Positions 1 to 9,515 of a DNA stretch of 64,000 nt are shown here, in pieces (within the stretch, counting starts at the first letter, position 1; the number at the start of each line of letters is the position of its first letter). Source of the DNA: CAYQQJ01 sp964419935 (GTDB lineage: Bacteria; Pseudomonadota; Gammaproteobacteria; Pseudomonadales; Cellvibrionaceae); contig CAYQQJ010000002.1 of the NCBI GenBank assembly GCA_964419935.1, forward strand, positions 124,001-188,000, written 5' to 3'. Both the position numbers and the translations under genes were made by a program. The notes below the pieces were generated by a model. The model saw only the letters and a list, made by a program, of their open reading frames with translations. It ran no database searches and was not told the DNA's origin.

Positions 1-1
1 C

Positions 2-550
2 TGTTCGCCGCGCCTGGTCATCGATTACATTCGCGAGATCGCACAGAGTACGGATTTGCCGATCATCGCCTATGCGCGCAGCCCGGCACTTACGCCGGAA
101 CATTTTGTGCGACTCGGCGCTGTCGACAATGTGGTTGCGGTTAAATATGCAGTGCCGGACCCGATGCGCCTGTCTGAGTGTATCAGAGCGACGCGCGGGT
201 CCGCCTTGCAGTGGATATGCGGGCTCGCCGAAAGCTGGGCATTGCCATTTCACGCCTGCGGTGCGCGGGGCTTTACGTCAGGCTTGGTCAATGTGAACCC
301 GAGCTTGTCACTGACGTTACTGCAGGCTCTGGAAAACAATGACTTGGCGCGGGCCCGGCAACTGGTGGACAGCATTGCCGAGTTTGAGCAAATGCGCACG
401 CTGGAAGGTAACGGCGCCAATGTCACTGTGGTGAAAGAGGCGATGGTGCAAATGGGGCTGGCAGTGGGACCTGTACGGGCGCCGGGCGTCATCGAGCTGA
501 GTGAGGCACAGAGGCAGCAGCTATCGACTATCCTTTCCTCTTGGGCCTAA
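2..550 (+). CDS. DHDPS-family 2-keto-3-deoxy sugar-acid dehydratase, 3' part
   Basis: The reading frame is open from base 2, so the gene begins before the window; about 182 C-terminal residues are present. The segment NVVAVKYAV carries the lysine expected to form the Schiff base in the DHDPS (class I aldolase-like) fold, followed by a GARGFTSGLVNV segment typical of L-2-keto-3-deoxyarabonate dehydratases and related 5-keto-4-deoxyglucarate dehydratases. Such enzymes make alpha-ketoglutaric semialdehyde, which fits the semialdehyde dehydrogenase four genes downstream. Which sugar acid is used (arabonate, glucarate or galactarate series) cannot be decided from the fragment. It is the first visible gene of an apparent operon with the transporter genes that follow. 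Confidence 0.8.
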   Translation, partial: CSPRLVIDYIREIAQSTDLPIIAYARSPALTPEHFVRLGAVDNVVAVKYAVPDPMRLSECIRATRGSALQWICGLAESWALPFHACGARGFTSGLVNVNPSLSLTLLQALENNDLARARQLVDSIAEFEQMRTLEGNGANVTVVKEAMVQMGLAVGPVRAPGVIELSEAQRQQLSTILSSWA

Positions 551-552
551 AT

Positions 553-567
553 TGGTCGTTTTGACCA
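553..567. promoter_or_regulatory. Inverted repeat TGGTC-N5-GACCA
   Basis: A perfect 5-bp inverted repeat (TGGTC, five bases, GACCA) sits just after the dehydratase stop and 38 bases before tctC. The half-sites resemble those of the candidate GntR-type operators at 9662-9672 and 30408-30440, but the spacing differs. It could be an operator, a weak hairpin or chance. Confidence 0.25.
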
Positions 568-604
568 TAGCCGGGAAGGCGGCACTGACTCGGAGATTAT
601 AACG

Positions 605-1555
605 ATGAAATTGAGACAGCGAATAACCAGAGTAGCCACCGCCTGCGTGCTCGTCATGGTGTTGGCAGGGCCGGCCCACGCGGATCAAGCCTGGCCGGCC
701 GAGGTTGTGCGGGTTTATGTGCCGGCAGCGCCGGGCGGGTCGAGTGACGCCATTGCGCGGGTTTTTGCCCGGTTTTTTGAGCAAGCCAGCGGTGCTTCGG
801 TTGCTATCGTCAATCAAACCGGCGGTGGTGGCATTATCGCGGTGCAGTCAGTGGTCACCGGCAGGCCGGATGGCAGTAGTTTATTGCTCTATCACACCGC
901 GCTGCACGTGTCGCACGCGCTGCGGCGTTCGCCCTTCAAATATGATCAACTCAAGCCGTTGGCCACGCTGAGCATGGTGAACGATGTCTACGCCGTGCGC
1001 GCCGATGCCCCTTACGACACCCTGACCGAGCTGCTGGAGTATGCCCGGAAACAAGCCGGCGCACTCACCATCGGCTCAGAATTTGGTGGAACCACGCAAC
1101 TCAAAGGCCAGGCCTTGGCTGCCACCGACAAGAGCTTCCGAGTGGTCGGGGCAGGTAGTGAGGCAAAGCGCATTACCAGCCTGCTCGGTGGCCAGGTCGA
1201 CGTCATCAGTATGAGCGTGGCGTCCGCGCAGCAATTCGAGAAGGCGGGGGACATTAAGGTACTCGGTGTGTTGAACACGCGGCCGGATAACTTTGCGCCG
1301 CATTGGCCAACAGCTGCATCCCAGGGTGTGGATGCCCATCTTCCTCAGGTCTTCGCGCTTTATGGGCCGAAAAGATTGCCTTCCGAATTGATTGAGAAGT
1401 TCGACACAATCATGGCGGCCATCGCTAGCGATCCCGATTATGTCGCAGCCATTCAACACATCAAACAATCGCCGGACTACCGCAATTCCTCGGAGGCCGC
1501 TGAGTTTCTGACAAACGAATATATGGCGATCAAGCGCCGAATTGACCAACAATAA
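605..1555 (+). CDS. tctC: Tripartite tricarboxylate transporter substrate-binding protein (TctC family)
   Basis: Periplasmic binding protein of 316 residues that delivers an organic acid to the TctAB membrane complex. The first 26 residues form a signal peptide ending AHA before DQAWP. The core contains the family's early segment VYVPAAPGGSSDAIARVF, which forms part of the ligand pocket, and the usual Bug/TctC length. A GGAG ribosome site lies nine bases before the ATG. The neighbours suggest that the ligand is a sugar acid (uronate, aldarate or aldonate) and not citrate; this is inferred from context alone. Confidence 0.88.
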   Translation: MKLRQRITRVATACVLVMVLAGPAHADQAWPAEVVRVYVPAAPGGSSDAIARVFARFFEQASGASVAIVNQTGGGGIIAVQSVVTGRPDGSSLLLYHTALHVSHALRRSPFKYDQLKPLATLSMVNDVYAVRADAPYDTLTELLEYARKQAGALTIGSEFGGTTQLKGQALAATDKSFRVVGAGSEAKRITSLLGGQVDVISMSVASAQQFEKAGDIKVLGVLNTRPDNFAPHWPTAASQGVDAHLPQVFALYGPKRLPSELIEKFDTIMAAIASDPDYVAAIQHIKQSPDYRNSSEAAEFLTNEYMAIKRRIDQQ

Positions 1556-1588
1556 TTGGAGTCGGACGAATCCGGCGGAGTATTTTCT

Positions 1589-2107
1589 ATGCGCGCAGAC
1601 ATGGTCGCGGGCCTGCTGTTTATCGCACTGGCGATTGCCATTTATTCGGTCAATTGGCAGATGAGCTATCCGCCCATGGGAGGTGACCCGGGTTCGACAG
1701 TGATGCCGACCGCCATTGCCGTTTGCATGGGCGTTCTGGGTGCGTTACTGGCCGTGCGTGCTGCCATCGCAGCTATGGCAACGCGGTCGCTCCATCAGCA
1801 CCAGGCCCCACAGGTCGCCGCGCCAGCGGTGGCCCGCGCGGTACTGTGGCGTACTGGCTGTTGTGCCACGCTGTCTTTGTTGGGCTACGTACTGTTACTG
1901 CCTTACCTGGGATACTTTATTGCCACGACGTTGTTCTTCACCGGTGCCGCCTGGATCCTGGGAAGCCATGGTAAGCGAGCGATAGTCGGCTATTTAATCG
2001 GCGGGTTGCTGGTTGCATCCGTAACTTATTTCGCCCTGTCGAAAGGCCTGAACATTCTCTTGCCCCGCGGCTCGCTCGTCATTCTTCTGGAGCAGCTTCA
2101 TGCTTGA
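1589..2107 (+). CDS. tctB: Tripartite tricarboxylate transporter small membrane subunit (TctB family)
   Basis: Small integral membrane subunit of the TTT importer, about 172 residues with four hydrophobic segments (near residues 5-25, 40-62, 90-125 and 130-160). The ATG at 1589 is preferred over an upstream TTG at 1556 because GGAG lies about nine bases before it and the protein then begins directly at the first membrane helix (MRADMVAGLLF). The gene overlaps tctA by eight bases (2100-2107), which suggests translational coupling. Confidence 0.85.
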   Translation: MRADMVAGLLFIALAIAIYSVNWQMSYPPMGGDPGSTVMPTAIAVCMGVLGALLAVRAAIAAMATRSLHQHQAPQVAAPAVARAVLWRTGCCATLSLLGYVLLLPYLGYFIATTLFFTGAAWILGSHGKRAIVGYLIGGLLVASVTYFALSKGLNILLPRGSLVILLEQLHA

Positions 2108-3635
2108 TATATTTCTGACAAGCTTTACCGCACTCTTGCAGCCCCATATCTTGCTGTTGATGCTGGCTGCGGCAGTGGCCGGCGTCGTGATCGGTGCGCT
2201 GCCAGGCCTGAACGCCACCATGGCGGTGGCGGTGCTTTTGCCTCTGACCTACAGCCTGGGTGCTGATGTCGGCCTGGCGGTATTGATTGCAGTGTATATC
2301 GGCGGTATCTCTGGTGGTCTGGTGTCGTCAATCCTGTTGCGGATACCGGGTACGCCCTCTTCAGTAGCCACCACCTTTGACGGCTATCCACTGGCACAAC
2401 AGGGGCAGGCGATCAAGGCGCTGGGTACGGCGATGTTCGCGTCATTTGTTGGCGGTATTCTCAGTTTGTGCGTGCTGATGATGTTCGCGCCTCTACTGGC
2501 AAAACTGGCAATAAGATTTGGGCCAGCGGAATATTTTTCACTATCGCTGATGGCGCTGATGCTGGTGGTGGTGCTTTCCGCCAACAACCTGATCAAGGGA
2601 CTGTTGGCCGGCCTACTGGGGCTCGCCTTCTGTCTGGTGGGCCTGGCACCGATTGACGGCATGCAACGCTACACTTTTGGGTCCATTGATTTGATGGCCG
2701 GTATCGGGCTGGTGCCTTTCATGATTGGCCTGTTTGCTATTGCGCAGATACTGCGGGAAGTCTTCAAGGCTGACGAGCCAAGGGAAATCAATCTGGACAT
2801 TCGCGGCGTGGGCGTAACGCTGGCCGAAGTACGCCGCAATCTGGTCAATGTCGCTCGGTCTGCCGGCATCGGTGTGGGCGTTGGTGTGTTGCCGGGTATT
2901 GGTGGCGCGGCATCCAATATGCTGGCTTATGCCGCTGCCAAGCAGGCATCCAAGAATCCTGAATCTTTTGGCAAGGGTAATGTTGACGGTGTCTGGGCCT
3001 CGGAAACCGCGAACAACGCCAGCATCGGTGGCGCTCTGTTACCGCTGATTACCTTGGGCATACCCGGTGACGGGGTAACCGCCATCATGATCGGCGGTTT
3101 TATGATTCACGGTCTGCAACCCGGCCCGCTGCTGTTTCGCGAAAACCCGGAGGTGGTCGGCTCCATTTACGGTGCCTTTCTGATTGCCTGCGTTTTGGTT
3201 TTGGCTTTCCAGCTGTTGACCGTTCGCGTGTTTCCCCGAATTCTCGCCATTCCGCGGCATTTTTTGTTGCCAACTATCTGCGTCCTCGCAGTGATTGGAT
3301 CCTTCGCCGCTGACAATCATTTTTCGGATATCTGGTTGATGCTCGGGTTCGGCATCATCGGGTTTTTATTGGAACGTTATGGCTTTCCGCTGAGCCCGAT
3401 GGTACTCGGTTTTGTGCTTGGTCCGATTGTAGAAGAAAACCTGCGCCGGGCAATGATGTTCTCCGACGGCAATGCGCTGACTTTTGTTACCCAACCTATT
3501 TCTGCAACCTTCTTGGCGGTTGCCATTGGTGTTGCACTTTTCAGTTTGGTACAGGAAGCGCGAAAAACAATGCAGGAAGCCGCAGCGGTCAGGGCCGCAA
3601 CAAATAGCGGAGAATTTGCCGCTATCGACAAGTAA
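2100..3635 (+). CDS. tctA: Tripartite tricarboxylate transporter large permease (TctA family)
   Basis: Large permease subunit of 511 residues with about twelve membrane spans, the usual length for TctA. Signature segments are visible: ALPGLNATMAVAVLLPLTY near residue 38, and the loop region around residues 255-330 (LPGIGGAASNMLAYAAAK, then ASETANNASIGGALLPL). It forms the proton- or sodium-coupled channel with TctB and is fed by the binding protein encoded at 605. A GGAG-like site (CTGGAGCAG) lies inside the end of tctB. Confidence 0.93.
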   Translation: MLDIFLTSFTALLQPHILLLMLAAAVAGVVIGALPGLNATMAVAVLLPLTYSLGADVGLAVLIAVYIGGISGGLVSSILLRIPGTPSSVATTFDGYPLAQQGQAIKALGTAMFASFVGGILSLCVLMMFAPLLAKLAIRFGPAEYFSLSLMALMLVVVLSANNLIKGLLAGLLGLAFCLVGLAPIDGMQRYTFGSIDLMAGIGLVPFMIGLFAIAQILREVFKADEPREINLDIRGVGVTLAEVRRNLVNVARSAGIGVGVGVLPGIGGAASNMLAYAAAKQASKNPESFGKGNVDGVWASETANNASIGGALLPLITLGIPGDGVTAIMIGGFMIHGLQPGPLLFRENPEVVGSIYGAFLIACVLVLAFQLLTVRVFPRILAIPRHFLLPTICVLAVIGSFAADNHFSDIWLMLGFGIIGFLLERYGFPLSPMVLGFVLGPIVEENLRRAMMFSDGNALTFVTQPISATFLAVAIGVALFSLVQEARKTMQEAAAVRAATNSGEFAAIDK

Positions 3636-3666
3636 ATTTTCACCAGCTGACAAACAAGGTATTGAT

Positions 3667-5244
3667 ATGAAAATTACCGGGCAAATGTTAATAGGGTCCG
3701 GTTCTGTTGCCGGTCAACAGGCCCCTATACAAGCTATCAACCCCGCGACCGGTGAACCCATCGAGCCTGTTTACTTTGGCGGCGGCAGCCATGAAGTCGA
3801 CCATGCCTGCGCACTCGCTGAAAGCGCATTCGACATTTACCGGGAAACTACACCGGAAAGTCGCGCGGTCTTTCTGGAAACTATTGCCACCAATATTGAA
3901 GCCTTGGGTGATGAGTTGATCAGCCGCGCGATGGCCGAGACCGGCCTGCCGCAAGCCCGTATTCAGGGTGAGCGCGGGCGCACCGTCGGCCAATTACATT
4001 TGTTTGCCAAGGTTGTTCGCGATGGCCACTGGCTGGATGCCCGTATCGACCCGGAATTGCGCGACCGGCAGCCGCCACGGGCGGATCTGCGCTCGCGTCA
4101 GATTCCGCTGGGTCCTGTCGCGGTGTTTGGCGCGAGCAACTTTCCGTTGGCCTTTTCCGTGGCCGGCGGGGACACCGCGTCGGCCCTGGCCGCCGCGGCT
4201 CCGGTTATTGTTAAAGGTCACTCCGCTCACCCGGGTACCGCCGAGCTTGTGGGGCGGGCGATTCAGGCTGCTGTGCAAGCCTGCGGTCTGCCCGAGGGTA
4301 CTTTTTCGCTGCTGTTCGGTGCCGGTCGGGAGTTGGGTGCGGCGCTGGTTGCCGATGCTCGTATCAAAGCGGTAGGTTTCACCGGCTCGCGCAGTGGTGG
4401 CCAGGCGCTGATGCAGATCGCCTGGAATCGCCCGGAACCGATTCCCGTATACGCAGAAATGAGCAGTATCAACCCGGTGTTCCTGTTGCCCCACGCGCTT
4501 AAAACCCGTGGTTCGGTTATCGCGGGGAATTTTATTAACTCGCTGATGATGGGCGCCGGCCAGTTTTGCACCAGCCCCGGTCTCGTAATCGCAATTGACG
4601 ATCAAAACACCGCTGCATTCATGGAACAGGCAACGCAACAGCTGGAGGCACAGCCTTGCCAGACCATGCTGACGCCGACGATTCACGACGCCTATGAACA
4701 GGGCATTGCGCGTTTGCTCAACAATCCGAACGTCCAGTTGCTTGGTCGGGGCCAGCAGGACAGTGGTAGCCACCAATGTCGCGGCGCGCTGTTCGCCACC
4801 ACGGCGAAGAATTTGTTACAGGATGCCAGTTTGAGTGAAGAGGTATTCGGATCCGGCTCGCTGATCGTGAAGTGTCGCGATGATTTGGAATTACTCGAAG
4901 TTGCGCGCCGGCTCGAGGGTCAACTGACGGCGACGATTCACGCCGAAGACAGCGATGACGAGCAGCTGTTGCAACCTCTCATTCGTCATCTGGAACTCAA
5001 AGCCGGGCGCATTCTGTTCAATGGTTTTCCCACTGGTGTCGAGGTGTGCCACGCAATGGTCCACGGCGGACCCTGGCCATCCACATCGGATAGTCGCACG
5101 ACGTCCGTGGGCAGTGCAGCCATTTACCGGTTCTTGCGCCCGGTTTGCTACCAGGATGTGCCCGCAAAATATTTACCGACGGCCCTGGCCGATGACAACG
5201 CCTGGAACATTAGCCGATTGTTTGATGGCAGTCGGCAGATTTGA
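3667..5244 (+). CDS. Alpha-ketoglutaric semialdehyde dehydrogenase
   Basis: NAD(P)-dependent aldehyde dehydrogenase of 525 residues that oxidises 2,5-dioxopentanoate to 2-oxoglutarate, the last step of oxidative pentose or hexuronate breakdown. The catalytic cysteine is in GQFCTSPG, the general-base glutamate in the AEMSSINPVF segment characteristic of this subfamily, and the cofactor region in VFGASNFPLAFSVAGGD and GFTGSRSGG. The ATG at 3667, after an AAGG site, gives the usual length; the frame is open further upstream inside tctA. It follows tctA by 31 bases, and with the dehydratase at the window edge it completes the route into the TCA cycle. Confidence 0.93.
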   Translation: MKITGQMLIGSGSVAGQQAPIQAINPATGEPIEPVYFGGGSHEVDHACALAESAFDIYRETTPESRAVFLETIATNIEALGDELISRAMAETGLPQARIQGERGRTVGQLHLFAKVVRDGHWLDARIDPELRDRQPPRADLRSRQIPLGPVAVFGASNFPLAFSVAGGDTASALAAAAPVIVKGHSAHPGTAELVGRAIQAAVQACGLPEGTFSLLFGAGRELGAALVADARIKAVGFTGSRSGGQALMQIAWNRPEPIPVYAEMSSINPVFLLPHALKTRGSVIAGNFINSLMMGAGQFCTSPGLVIAIDDQNTAAFMEQATQQLEAQPCQTMLTPTIHDAYEQGIARLLNNPNVQLLGRGQQDSGSHQCRGALFATTAKNLLQDASLSEEVFGSGSLIVKCRDDLELLEVARRLEGQLTATIHAEDSDDEQLLQPLIRHLELKAGRILFNGFPTGVEVCHAMVHGGPWPSTSDSRTTSVGSAAIYRFLRPVCYQDVPAKYLPTALADDNAWNISRLFDGSRQI

Positions 5245-5307
5245 TCCGATCGCACATAGACGTAAGCCGAAAAAAATTACCCACAGTCTCGACTGGGAGA
5301 TAGCAAT

Positions 5308-6546
5308 ATGAACCCGAAAAAAGCATTTTCGAAGTACCTGATAAAACTCGCGTTGCTGATGCCGTGTGTGCTCCTTCCGCTAAGCGCCGCCTGGGCTGAC
5401 AGTGGTTTACGCACGGCAAAGATTCCTACCGATGAAAGCTGGGCTGAGCGCATGGCATTGACGGTCATACAGCAAAGCCCTGAAGCCTGGCGTATGCGGG
5501 ATTACAAATTATTGGATTCTCCCAAATGGGCCTACACCTATGGCCTGACATTATTTGCCATGCAAAAACTCTATCAGGAAACCGGTGACGAGAAGTATCT
5601 CGCCTACGGCAAAACCTATGTTGACCAACTGATTGATGAAGATGGCAACATCAAGGGCTACGAAATTTATGAGTTCAACATTGATGATGTCAACGCGGGC
5701 AAATTGTTGTTCCTGCTTTACGAGAAGTACGACGACGAGCGCTACCTAAAGGCGATGAAATCCCTGCGCACACAACTCGAATGGCAACCGCGCACGCGTA
5801 GCGGTGGCTTTTGGCACAAACGCATTTACCCCTATCAAATGTGGTTGGACGGGCTGTACATGGGCGCGGCCTATTACGCCCAATACGCCCACACCTTTGA
5901 AGAGCCGACTGCCGTATTCGATGACATTGCCCATCAGTTTATTCTGGTGGAATCCAAAACCCGCGATCCCAAAACCGGCCTGTTATATCACGGCTGGGAC
6001 GAAAGTAAATTGCAGCACTGGGCGGACGATGAAACGGGTCTGTCACAGCATTTCTGGTCGCGCGCCATGGGCTGGTACGCCATGGCCTTGGTGGATACGC
6101 TGGAATATTTCCCGGAGGACCACAAGAACCGCGATGACCTGGTAGAAATCTTGAACCGGCTGGTGACGGCACTGGTACCTTTTCAGCACAAAAGCGGACT
6201 GTGGTATCAGGTGCCCGACCTGGGCGATCGATTTGGCAACTACCTTGAAGCGTCCGGTAGCGGGATGTTGGGTTACGCCATTGCCAAAGGCGTCCATGAT
6301 GGACATCTACCGAAGAGATTTCTGGCGATTGCGGAGAAAGCACACGAAGGACTGGTAAAAGAGCTGATCGATATCAACCCGCTCAACAATGAACTGCATT
6401 TGACCCAGATTTGCGGTAGTGCCGGCCTGGGTAACAGTCCCTACCGACCGGGTACTTTCGAATATTACATTGATGAAGCCCAGCGGGTAAATGATCCGCA
6501 TGGCGTGGGTCCATTTATTCTGGCCAGCCTGGAGTTGGGGCGCTAA
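5308..6546 (+). CDS. Secreted GH105 (GH88-like) unsaturated uronyl hydrolase
   Basis: Protein of 412 residues that should remove the unsaturated galacturonyl residue left by pectate or rhamnogalacturonan lyases. A signal peptide of about 31 residues ends AWA-DS. The (alpha/alpha)6 barrel fold is suggested by repeated helical segments and the conserved WLDGLYMGAAYYAQYA, in which the Asp corresponds to the catalytic acid of YteR-like enzymes, plus WSRAMGWYAMALVD further on. GGAGA lies before the ATG. Export suggests that cleavage takes place in the periplasm or outside the cell, before uptake. A GH88-type specificity cannot be ruled out. Confidence 0.85.
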   Translation: MNPKKAFSKYLIKLALLMPCVLLPLSAAWADSGLRTAKIPTDESWAERMALTVIQQSPEAWRMRDYKLLDSPKWAYTYGLTLFAMQKLYQETGDEKYLAYGKTYVDQLIDEDGNIKGYEIYEFNIDDVNAGKLLFLLYEKYDDERYLKAMKSLRTQLEWQPRTRSGGFWHKRIYPYQMWLDGLYMGAAYYAQYAHTFEEPTAVFDDIAHQFILVESKTRDPKTGLLYHGWDESKLQHWADDETGLSQHFWSRAMGWYAMALVDTLEYFPEDHKNRDDLVEILNRLVTALVPFQHKSGLWYQVPDLGDRFGNYLEASGSGMLGYAIAKGVHDGHLPKRFLAIAEKAHEGLVKELIDINPLNNELHLTQICGSAGLGNSPYRPGTFEYYIDEAQRVNDPHGVGPFILASLELGR

Positions 6547-6605
6547 TCCGGATTAATCGTTGGTTCAGAAAATTGAAAAATCATTAACACTACATGAGGT
6601 TTACG

Positions 6606-7997
6606 ATGATGAAATTTACAAAGTGTTTTTGGCCACTGCTGGGTGCTGCGGTTTTCGTGGGGCTGGCGTTGGGTTGTGCGCAGAGTGAAACCAAGAAGGA
6701 ACCGGTTAAAACGGACTGGAGTATGGTTGATGACATTGTCGACACCATCGAGCTGCCATCCATTCCTGACAGGGATTACCTGATCACTGATTTTGGTGCC
6801 GTCGGCGACGGCAAGCAGGATGCCCGCCCGGCGATTATGGCGGCAATCAAAAAAGCGCACGCTGACGGCGGTGGTCGGGTTGTTCTTCCGAAAGGCACCT
6901 GGTTGAGCAATGGCCCGGTTCATTTGATGAGCCGCATTGATCTGCATGTATCTGAAGGCGCCGTACTGAAATTCGGCGCGGACGCCGATGACTATCTGCC
7001 AATGGTCCTTTCACGCTGGGAAGGCACCGAACTTTACAGCTACTCGCCATTAATTTATGGCCACAAGGTTGAAGACGTGGCTGTGACAGGTAAAGGCTTG
7101 ATCGATGGCAACAGTGAAAGCGAATTCCTGACCTGGATTGGTGATAAACAAACCCCCGATCAACTGAAACTTCGCCATATGGGCGCTGAAGGTGTGCCGG
7201 TTGAAGAACGCAAGTTCGGCAAAGGCCATTTTCTGCGACCAAGCATGTTGATGTTCTTCGATGCCAAACGCGTGTTGCTGGAAAATTACACCATGATCAA
7301 CTCGCCCTTCTGGGTGAACCACTTGGTGTACACCGACCACGCCGTAGTCCGTGGTATTACCGTTGACAGCATGTTCGCGAACAATGATGGGGTGGATGTG
7401 GATTCCAGCCGCTACGTGCTGATTGAGCACAACAAATTCATCACCGGTGACGACGCCGTGGTGGTGAAGTCCGGGCGGGATCTTGACGGGCGCACTATCG
7501 GTCGTCCCAGCGAATATGTGGTGGTGCGCAATAATGAAATGGCAGGCGAAGATGGTATCGCGTCGGGCAGTGAAATGTCCGGCGACATTCGTTATGTATT
7601 CTTCACTGACAACATCCTTCGTGAAGGCACGTCGGCCATTCGCTTCAAGGCCAACCTGGATCGTGGCGGTGTGGTGGAACACATCCGTGTGCGCAACATG
7701 GAAATTGAGACGTTCCGGGACTTGTTCTGGTTCCAGCTGAACTATCCCGGCGAACTGGGTGGCTACTTCCCATCCGTATATCGGGATTTGGTTTTCGAAA
7801 ATATCACCGTTGAAAAAGTCGACACCGTTCTTGAAGTGCATGCACCTGAAGGGCACCCGCTGCGCGACGTAACGCTGCGCAATATTGAGGTTAAGCAAGC
7901 TGACAAAACATTTATTCTTGAAAATGTGGAAGGTCTGGTTCTGGAAAACGTTCGTATCAATGGCGAGCGCATCGATGGAAATCTAGACTGGCAGTAG
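6606..7997 (+). CDS. GH28 polygalacturonase-like lipoprotein
   Basis: Right-handed beta-helix glycoside hydrolase of about 463 residues acting on galacturonan or rhamnogalacturonan. The N-terminus is a lipoprotein signal (hydrophobic stretch ending LALGCAQSE), so the enzyme is probably anchored to a membrane. GH28 catalytic aspartates are visible in NNDGVDVDSS and in TGDDAVVVKSG. The usual GHG segment is replaced by GSEMSG, as in exo-acting and rhamnogalacturonan members, and an RFK motif follows (AIRFKANLD). Two adjacent ATGs (6606, 6609) follow TGAGG; the first was chosen. The enzyme lies 59 bases after the GH105 gene and is probably cotranscribed. Confidence 0.88.
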   Translation: MMKFTKCFWPLLGAAVFVGLALGCAQSETKKEPVKTDWSMVDDIVDTIELPSIPDRDYLITDFGAVGDGKQDARPAIMAAIKKAHADGGGRVVLPKGTWLSNGPVHLMSRIDLHVSEGAVLKFGADADDYLPMVLSRWEGTELYSYSPLIYGHKVEDVAVTGKGLIDGNSESEFLTWIGDKQTPDQLKLRHMGAEGVPVEERKFGKGHFLRPSMLMFFDAKRVLLENYTMINSPFWVNHLVYTDHAVVRGITVDSMFANNDGVDVDSSRYVLIEHNKFITGDDAVVVKSGRDLDGRTIGRPSEYVVVRNNEMAGEDGIASGSEMSGDIRYVFFTDNILREGTSAIRFKANLDRGGVVEHIRVRNMEIETFRDLFWFQLNYPGELGGYFPSVYRDLVFENITVEKVDTVLEVHAPEGHPLRDVTLRNIEVKQADKTFILENVEGLVLENVRINGERIDGNLDWQ

Positions 7998-8085
7998 AGC
8001 GGAAGCAGGAGAAGGACGTGGAGTGAAGGGAACACCTGCATTGGGTTGCATGCCGTTGCATGCAACCCAATGCGTCGGGAGCCGC

Positions 8086-9387
8086 CTACTTCCAGCTTTT
8101 CATTTTGTGGCCTTTGAAGGCATAGAACAGAATGAAAAGGTAACAGGGGGTCATCACCAGGTATGCGGTTTGGCGGCCCACGTCGTCCAGCGTGGCGATG
8201 GAACCCAGCAGTACGGGAAGAATGGCACCACCGGAAATTGCCATGATCAGCAATGCAGACCCTGTGCTGGTAAAGCTGCCCAGGCCGCTGAGTGCCATAG
8301 GCCAAATGGCCGGCCATACGATAGCATTTGCCAAACCCAGCAATGCCAGAAAGAAAATGGTGTTGGGTAAGGCTGGCAATCCAAACGGAACCAGTAACAG
8401 GTTGGCGAACGTTGTGGACTCGTTGTTGCCGAACACAATGCTTAAACTCAATATGATGCCTAGTACAGCGGAACCCAACAGTGCATTTTGTTGGGATATG
8501 ACTCTGGGGATGAGCGCGATACCAAGGCTGTAACCAATCACCATAAATGCCATGGTGAAGGATGTCAGCGTGGCAAAGCCTTCATAGCCGATACTGCGTC
8601 CGTAGGACCCAATCGTATCGCCCGCAATCACCTCAACACCCACATACAGGAAAAGCGCAATCACACCCAGAATCAGGTGAGGGAAGCGGAACACGGAACC
8701 CTTGTCCCCGGATTCCGCAGTTTCCTGTTCAAGGTTGAGCTCCGGTAGCGGTGAAAACCGAACTGCCAGCGCGAGGATGCCGATGAACAGGCCCATGCCT
8801 ATATACGGCAGGATCAAGTTGTTCGCCAGGGAGTCAATTTCTTCCGCCGTAGGCGAGACTGTGGAGTAGTCCTTCATGCCACCCAGGATAAGCGCCGCGA
8901 ACACCATGGGCGCGATAACCCCTGCGGACTTATTCAAGATGCCCATGATACTGATACGTGCCGCAGCTGATTCTTCAGGCCCGATCTTCACCACGTAGGG
9001 ATTCACCGCCGTCTGCAGGAGTGTTTGTCCTGCGCCCATCATGAATTGCGCAAGCAGGAACAGGCCGAACCACTGTACTTTGGCCGCAGGAATGAACATA
9101 AAAGCTGCCAATGCCATTACAGTCATGCCCAGCGCCATGCCATTCTTGTAGCCCACCTTGCGAATGATCCAGGCAGAGGGAATGGCGAAAATAGTTACGG
9201 CAATATAGAAAGAAAACAGGATAAAGGACGCCTGCACCGGAGACAGCGCCAGCACCAACTCGAGATAGGGCATTAGCGAACCGTTCAGCCAAGTAGCAAA
9301 GCCGAGGATAAAGAAAAGACCGGCAACAATGGCCATGGGAATGGCGCTGCTTCTTCGGACTTGGGGGGTATCTATTGTCATTTCCAC
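8086..9387 (-). CDS. FucP/GluP-type sugar:H+ symporter (MFS)
   Basis: Twelve-span major facilitator of 433 residues related to the fucose, glucose and galactose importers of the FucP family. The N-terminal half shows GFATWLNGSLMPYLE and MGAGQTLLQTAVNPYV, both characteristic of this family. It is divergent from the pectate lyase gene at 9813, so it may import galactose, a galacturonate-derived product or another pectin side-chain sugar; the substrate is inferred. A GTG at 9387 and an ATG at 9381 are both possible starts. A strong candidate promoter lies about 120 bases upstream. Confidence 0.88.
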   Translation of the reverse strand: MEMTIDTPQVRRSSAIPMAIVAGLFFILGFATWLNGSLMPYLELVLALSPVQASFILFSFYIAVTIFAIPSAWIIRKVGYKNGMALGMTVMALAAFMFIPAAKVQWFGLFLLAQFMMGAGQTLLQTAVNPYVVKIGPEESAAARISIMGILNKSAGVIAPMVFAALILGGMKDYSTVSPTAEEIDSLANNLILPYIGMGLFIGILALAVRFSPLPELNLEQETAESGDKGSVFRFPHLILGVIALFLYVGVEVIAGDTIGSYGRSIGYEGFATLTSFTMAFMVIGYSLGIALIPRVISQQNALLGSAVLGIILSLSIVFGNNESTTFANLLLVPFGLPALPNTIFFLALLGLANAIVWPAIWPMALSGLGSFTSTGSALLIMAISGGAILPVLLGSIATLDDVGRQTAYLVMTPCYLFILFYAFKGHKMKSWK

Positions 9388-9515
9388 AACCTGTATTCCT
9401 CTAGAGTGAGCCCCGCATCAGCGAGCTAGTGTCGTTATTGTCAGCGGCAGCGCTTCCGGGTGCTGTTGGTTCTGCATTTCTTGTCACCGCTGGTGTTAAT
9501 TGGCGCCATGGATTC

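Noticed and set aside
3484..3666. 61-codon N-terminal extension of the semialdehyde dehydrogenase
   Set aside because: It lies inside tctA and has no family counterpart; the ATG at 3667 has a ribosome site and gives the normal start.
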